Of a stretch of 38,131 nt of DNA, positions 34,775-38,131 are shown piece after piece. The translations under genes and the position numbers were made by a program. A model generated the notes under the pieces. It was not told where the DNA came from. It made no database searches and was given only the letters and a program-made list of their open reading frames with translations. Positions within the stretch are counted from its first letter, which is position 1. Each line of letters begins with the position of its first letter. The DNA is from Mycobacterium colombiense (GTDB lineage: Bacteria > Actinomycetota > Actinomycetes > Mycobacteriales > Mycobacteriaceae), in NCBI RefSeq assembly GCF_001672755.1, contig NZ_LZKI01000146.1, positions 1 to 38,131 on the forward strand, read 5' to 3'.

Positions 34775-35452
34775 TCAGTCCTCTCCAGTCAGGATGCGGT
34801 GATCGTGAAGTTCGTGGTCGGGCGCTTCGGCGCCGAGCGGATTGGTCACCCCGACGACGACGGTGCGCTGCTTCGCGATCACGCCCAGCCGGTCGGCCGC
34901 GATCGCCCGTCGGGAATTGTCACGAACCTGCTCGAGGTCGCCGACCACCAGGATCGGACGGTTCGACAGCAACGCCAGCGTGATTCGCAGCAAAAACAGT
35001 TCCAGGTCTGACAATTCGACGATGTACGTGTCGTGGGACGGCGGGGTCATCTCGCCGAAAACCTCGGTCAGCTCGGCCTGGCCGGCTTGCAGCGGCACGG
35101 GTGAGTACCACGGCGCCAGCCACCGGCGTTGCTCGGCGAGCACGGTCTCCACGGTCACCGATTCCTCCAGCTCGTCGATGTCTTCGAAGGCCGCGATCGA
35201 GCAGTGCCTGCGGATCGCGCGCGGGGTTGTTTGACCGAGGACGGTCAGCGTGCCGTGGCTCGGCTTGAAACGTCCCGCGAGCGTCAGCAGTAGCGTGGTC
35301 TGCCCTGGTCCGCCGGGCATCCGAATCGCGTGAAAACCCGGTGGGAGCGCGAGATCGATATCCGAGAAGAGGGCGCCGTGCTCGCCGTCGACGCCCAGAC
35401 CGCGGGCGGTGATCAGTGGCGCCGCAGCGTCCGGCCCGTCATTTGTATCCAT
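34775..35452 (-). CDS. Degenerate ABC-transporter ATPase
   Basis: A 225-residue ABC nucleotide-binding-domain-like protein that has lost its key motifs. The Walker A reads MPGGPGQTT at residues 45-53, with Gln51 for the invariant Lys (codon CAG read directly). The signature LSGGQ is LSDLE (147-151) and the Walker B Asp-Glu is GDLEQ (171-175). The fold is recognisable from LITARGLGVDGEHGALFSDI and LTLAGRFKPSHGTLTVLGQT. It is therefore unlikely to hydrolyse ATP normally. The gene overlaps the TetR stop by 14 bp and precedes the YhgE/Pip membrane gene by 2 bp, so it is probably a structural partner of it. Confidence 0.82.
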   Translation of the reverse strand: MDTNDGPDAAAPLITARGLGVDGEHGALFSDIDLALPPGFHAIRMPGGPGQTTLLLTLAGRFKPSHGTLTVLGQTTPRAIRRHCSIAAFEDIDELEESVTVETVLAEQRRWLAPWYSPVPLQAGQAELTEVFGEMTPPSHDTYIVELSDLELFLLRITLALLSNRPILVVGDLEQVRDNSRRAIAADRLGVIAKQRTVVVGVTNPLGAEAPDHELHDHRILTGED

Positions 35453-36083
35453 GGTGAGGCTCTCCCTGCTCGGCGGAAACCGGGACCGATTCCAGCACTG
35501 CGGTGATCAGCTGCGCGAGCAGGTCGGCGTTGATGGTCCCGGGACGCAGGACCTCTTCCATCGCGATTCCGAGGTTGATCGTGACGACGAGCTGGGCGAG
35601 GTCGGCCAGCTCCCGATCGGACGCCACGGAGGGGGCTGATTTGACGATGTGCACCGCTTGGTCGGCGGCGGCGGCGCGGCGGCGTGCGACGAGGCCCTCG
35701 CGCAGCTGGGGGTCACGCTGGGCGCGCAGCCAGTATTCGACGAACAGCACGTAGAAGTCGGAATGGTCGCGAACCGAGTCGAGCCAGGACCGGCTCAATT
35801 CGCGTGCGGCCGCACCGGTGTCGCCGCCGCTGCTGTCCAGCACCGTGGCGATCTGCTCACCGCGGAGCTCGAACTCGCGGTCGAGCAGCGCCAGGAACAG
35901 TCCGTCCTTGGATTCGAAGTTGGAATAGACCGCGCCTTTGGTGAAGCCCGCGGACTGGCCGATCGCATCGATGGTGGCGCCGGCGAACCCTTCGGCGGCG
36001 AAGACCTTCGACGCCGCGTCCAGGATCCGGTCACGAACCTCCCCGCGGGTGGGGCGGGTTCGGTGCGGCTTGACGGGAGACAT
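35439..36083 (-). CDS. TetR-family regulator of the ABC/YhgE operon
   Basis: A 214-residue TetR protein. The DNA-binding domain occupies about residues 14-62, with the helix-turn-helix in ATIDAIGQSAGFTKGAVYSNF and the SKDGLFLALLDREF extension. The rest is a helical ligand domain (ARELSRSWLDSVRDHSDFYV, then LADLAQLVVTINLGIAMEEVL). It is first in the operon with the degenerate ATPase and YhgE/Pip genes. A cluster of ATACT/GTATC half-sites begins 10 bp upstream of its ATG, which strongly suggests autorepression. Confidence 0.92.
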   Translation of the reverse strand: MSPVKPHRTRPTRGEVRDRILDAASKVFAAEGFAGATIDAIGQSAGFTKGAVYSNFESKDGLFLALLDREFELRGEQIATVLDSSGGDTGAAARELSRSWLDSVRDHSDFYVLFVEYWLRAQRDPQLREGLVARRRAAAADQAVHIVKSAPSVASDRELADLAQLVVTINLGIAMEEVLRPGTINADLLAQLITAVLESVPVSAEQGEPHHGYK

Positions 36084-36092
36084 GGAGACAGC

Positions 36093-36128
36093 ATACTCGA
36101 CAGTATCGAATGGATACTAATGGGTATC
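36093..36128 (-). promoter_or_regulatory. TetR operator array of ATACT/GTATC half-sites
   Basis: Alternating half-sites form overlapping palindromes: ATACT-CGAC-AGTAT (36093-36106), AGTATC-GAATG-GATACT (36102-36118) and GATAC-TAATGG-GTATC (36113-36128). The array is 10-45 bp upstream of the TetR ATG. This spacing suits several TetR dimers side by side. Confidence 0.65.
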
Positions 36129-36146
36129 GATGGGGTGCGGCGATGC

Positions 36147-36170
36147 GTGGATCGCTGAGTGGATCGCTGA
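36147..36170 (+). repeat. Tandem duplication of GTGGATCGCTGA
   Basis: Two perfect 12-bp copies (36147-36158 and 36159-36170) stand directly after the stop codon of the micro-ORF at 36171. It looks like a recent local duplication. Confidence 0.7.
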
Positions 36171-36266
36171 CTAGGCGCCGCCGGTGATCCAGGCCGCTTC
36201 CTCGCCGGGCTCGGGCAACACGCGCCCACCCTCGACGGCGAAGTCTGGAATGTCATCGTGGTTCAT
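36171..36266 (-). CDS. 31-residue coupled micro-ORF
   Basis: An open frame of 31 codons starts at the ATG at 36266, which overlaps the stop codon of the depolymerase-like gene (ATGA), and ends at a TAG at 36171. The peptide is acidic (MNHDDIPDFAVEGGRV at its start and EAAWITGGA at its end) and has no membrane segment. I do not recognise it. The stop-start overlap, and a reading frame without rare codons, argue that it is a real translated product; its length prevents any further proof from sequence alone. Confidence 0.5.
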   Translation of the reverse strand: MNHDDIPDFAVEGGRVLPEPGEEAAWITGGA

Positions 36267-37114
36267 GCTCGGTCTCCGGACTCGCTCAGGAATTGCTCTA
36301 CGACCGGAGCGATTTCGGTCGCGTTGTGCACCAGGTCGATGTGTCCGCCGGAGTGCAGGTACAGCCGCGCATGCGGCAGCAACGCCGTCATGATGCGGGC
36401 GTTGATCACCGGGATGATCGGGTCATCGGTGCCGGACACGATCAGGGTTTCCTGTCGCACCGCCGGCAGCGCGAACAGGCTGGTCCAGACCGCGCCCGCG
36501 AGCAACTGGTGCAGGTAGCCGATCTTCGAACCGGCGCGTAACTGCCGCACAAACAGGCGCGCCACGTCCTCGCCGTGGGCGCGCACCGTACCGCCATACA
36601 GTTCACCGGCAATCGCCGCCGCGTAGTCGGGATCCGAGAACCTGCGCGGGGTGACCATTTTCGCGAGCACCCGGGGGTGCGCGGGCACCATGAGCGCCCC
36701 GGTCCCGGTCGCCACGAGCACCAGGCGCCGGCAACGGCGTGGATTCTGGAAGGCGAACTGCTGGGCGAGCGCACCTCCCCAAGAAAGCCCGAGCACATCC
36801 ACCACTCCGAATCCCAGCTTGGACAGCACCCTGCCCAGCACCCAGGCAAGGTAGGGAAAGCCATAGGGAGCAACGGATGTGGGTGATCCCCCGGCCCCTG
36901 GAACGTCGAATCTGATTACTGTGCAACCCAATTGCTCCACCAGCGGGTCAAGCACCTCCAGGCTGGCACCGATGCCGTTGCAGAGCACCAGCGGCACGCC
37001 GCTGCCGCGCCGCACGTTCATCCGAATCCGCTGTCCGGCTACGCTGATGTAGCGCTCCTCGCCAATAGTGCTTGTCGGCACCAATCGGAGGTTCCTCCCG
37101 CATGCGCTGCGCAT
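36263..37114 (-). CDS. Alpha/beta hydrolase, intracellular PHA-depolymerase-like
   Basis: A 283-residue alpha/beta hydrolase with a complete triad: Ser111 in GLSWGG, Asp230 or Asp231 in SGTDDPIIP, and His258 in SGGHIDLV. Segments such as RFDVPGAGGSPT and PYGFPYLAWVLGRVLSKLGF resemble intracellular medium-chain polyhydroxyalkanoate depolymerases (PhaZ, TIGR02240 type). The ATG at 37114 has GGAGAAG seven bases upstream, inside the end of the PHA synthase gene. That neighbour supports a role in polyester turnover. It is followed by the coupled 31-codon ORF. Confidence 0.85.
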   Translation of the reverse strand: MRSACGRNLRLVPTSTIGEERYISVAGQRIRMNVRRGSGVPLVLCNGIGASLEVLDPLVEQLGCTVIRFDVPGAGGSPTSVAPYGFPYLAWVLGRVLSKLGFGVVDVLGLSWGGALAQQFAFQNPRRCRRLVLVATGTGALMVPAHPRVLAKMVTPRRFSDPDYAAAIAGELYGGTVRAHGEDVARLFVRQLRAGSKIGYLHQLLAGAVWTSLFALPAVRQETLIVSGTDDPIIPVINARIMTALLPHARLYLHSGGHIDLVHNATEIAPVVEQFLSESGDRA

Positions 37115-37117
37115 CGC

Positions 37118-38131
37118 TCACTTCTCCATCACATAGCTGCCCGGGGCCGGGCCGAGCGGCGGAAGATCATCGCCACCCAGGACCCTGGGCGCGTCAACCT
37201 CGGGACCGCTGCGCTCGGCGAGCCAGCCCACGTAGTCCGGCCACCAGGAGTCTGCGTGCTTCTCGGCGGAGTCCAGCCACTCCTGGGGATCCTCGGCGTC
37301 CACCTGCCCGGTGCGGTACGACGCCTTGGGGTTGCCGGGTGGGTTGACCAGCGCCGCGATGTGGCCGTTGGTGGACAGCACGTAGCGGTTGTCCTTGCTG
37401 CCGAGCAGTCGGGCGCTGCGGTAGGTGGCCTGCCACGGGGAGATGTGGTCAGCCACGCCGCCGACGATGTACGCATCGGCGACGATCTTGGCCAGGTCGA
37501 CCGGGCTGCCCAGCATGCTGACACCACCGGGGGTGACCAGCGCGTTCCGTAGCCCCATCAGCACCAGATCGCGGTGCAGCGCGGCGGCCATCCGGGTCGT
37601 GTCGGCGTTCCAGAACAACACGTCGAAGGGCGCCGGCTTGCGGCCCTGCACGTAGTTGTTCACCACGTACCGCCACACCAGATCGGTGGGTCGGAGCCAG
37701 GCGAACATCTCCGCCATGTCGCGCCCATCGAGATAACCCTTCCTGGACGACACCCGAATCGCCGCCTGCGCGGCGCGGTCGCTCATCGCCGCCGCGGCGA
37801 ACCCGGCGCGGGTCTCGTCCAGCACGGTCACCGCCAGGTTCAGCCCCGCGACGCGGTCGCCCTCGCCGATGTCGGCGAGGTGCGCCGCCGTCATCGCCGC
37901 GAGGATGCCGCCCGAGCAGGTGGCCAGCAGGTGGGTGCTGTCGGCTCCGGTGATTTTCTGCACCGCGTCCATCGCCTCCACGATGGCGGCGCCGTAGGTA
38001 TCGAAGCCCCAATCACGGTGGCGTGCTTGTGGGTTGCGCCATGAAATGGTGAAGACCTGCTGGCCCTGCTGGACGAAGTACTCGATCATGCTGCGCCCGG
38101 GCGCGATGTCCATGACGTAGAACTTGTTGAT
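37118..38131 (-). CDS. phaC: Poly(3-hydroxyalkanoate) synthase, C-terminal part (runs off window)
   Basis: The C-terminal 337 residues of a PHA synthase; the start lies beyond 38131. The first visible residues INKFYVMDIAPGRS match the conserved start of the catalytic domain. The lipase-box-like ATCSGG has the nucleophile Cys, VADHISPW the Asp and STNGHIAALVNPPGNPKA the His. It would polymerise 3-hydroxyacyl-CoA to polyester. It is followed after 3 bp by the depolymerase-like gene. About 560 residues are expected in all, so roughly 220 are missing from view. Confidence 0.92.
   Translation of the reverse strand: MNKFYVMDIAPGRSMIEYFVQQGQQVFTISWRNPQARHRDWGFDTYGAAIVEAMDAVQKITGADSTHLLATCSGGILAAMTAAHLADIGEGDRVAGLNLAVTVLDETRAGFAAAAMSDRAAQAAIRVSSRKGYLDGRDMAEMFAWLRPTDLVWRYVVNNYVQGRKPAPFDVLFWNADTTRMAAALHRDLVLMGLRNALVTPGGVSMLGSPVDLAKIVADAYIVGGVADHISPWQATYRSARLLGSKDNRYVLSTNGHIAALVNPPGNPKASYRTGQVDAEDPQEWLDSAEKHADSWWPDYVGWLAERSGPEVDAPRVLGGDDLPPLGPAPGSYVMEK

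Overview
The window (38,131 bp, GC-rich, roughly two-thirds G+C by eye) looks like chromosome of a nontuberculous Mycobacterium. The pointers are: a 13E12/DUF222-HNH gene with an SOS box (and the start of a second one), two MIRU-like units inside an operon, a four-domain PAS-phosphatase-kinase-STAS protein of the Rv1364c type, a YhgE/Pip membrane protein, a PHA synthase/depolymerase pair, and many FadE, FadD, cytochrome P450 and CoA-transferase genes. I saw no tRNA, rRNA, CRISPR array, phage or insertion-sequence transposase.

Layout. 1-128: start of a DUF222 gene leaving the window. 243-5000 (minus): Rieske oxygenase, FadD, SnoaL-like protein, two hotdog dehydratase subunits and a DinB-like protein, apparently one operon. 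5155-6393 (plus): a divergent P450. 6415-9018 (minus): a double-domain CaiB/BaiF CoA-transferase followed by a 3Fe-4S ferredoxin. 9113-10670 (plus): a GntR/FCD regulator and a short-chain dehydrogenase. 10674-11531 (minus): a luciferase-like oxidoreductase. 11608-17484 (plus): a tight operon of four acyl-CoA dehydrogenases and a second FadD, with two MIRU-like units at gene junctions. 17524-18912: DUF222-HNH gene. 19247-21588: a TetR-thioesterase fusion and an amidohydrolase. 21649-24365: a small unknown protein, a zinc-ribbon protein, a cytochrome b/molybdopterin fusion and its membrane partner. 24597-26564: the Rv1364c-like regulator. 26561-30116 (minus): a third pair of acyl-CoA dehydrogenases and an HSL-type hydrolase that has lost its catalytic Ser and His. 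30472-32858 (plus): a second P450 coupled to a zinc alcohol dehydrogenase. 32868-36083 (minus): TetR, a degenerate ABC ATPase and a YhgE/Pip membrane protein. 36171-38131 (minus): PHA synthase (partial), PHA-depolymerase-like hydrolase and a coupled 31-codon open frame.

How the parts fit. The enzymes from 243 to 17484 and from 26561 to 32858 form a plausible route for a bulky, probably polycyclic or terpenoid, carboxylic substrate: hydroxylation by P450s (ferredoxin supplied locally) and a Rieske oxygenase, alcohol oxidation by the zinc dehydrogenase and the SDR, CoA activation by two FadDs or CoA transfer, dehydrogenation by three two-subunit acyl-CoA dehydrogenases, and hydration by the two-subunit MaoC-type enzyme. 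Such split acyl-CoA dehydrogenases and hydratases are known from actinobacterial steroid catabolism, but no ring-degradation genes (kstD, hsaABCD, kshB) are seen here, so the substrate is unknown.

The strongest system-level signal is an AT-rich element, CTATNNTAG, in the four divergent promoter regions of these catabolic blocks (5083, 9069, 11592, 30368), one of them inside a long inverted repeat next to the GntR/FCD gene. This suggests one shared regulator controls the whole set. Other points of interest are the TetR-thioesterase fusion, the pseudo-esterase, the degenerate ATPase, the coupled micro-ORFs and the SOS-boxed, probably leaderless HNH gene.
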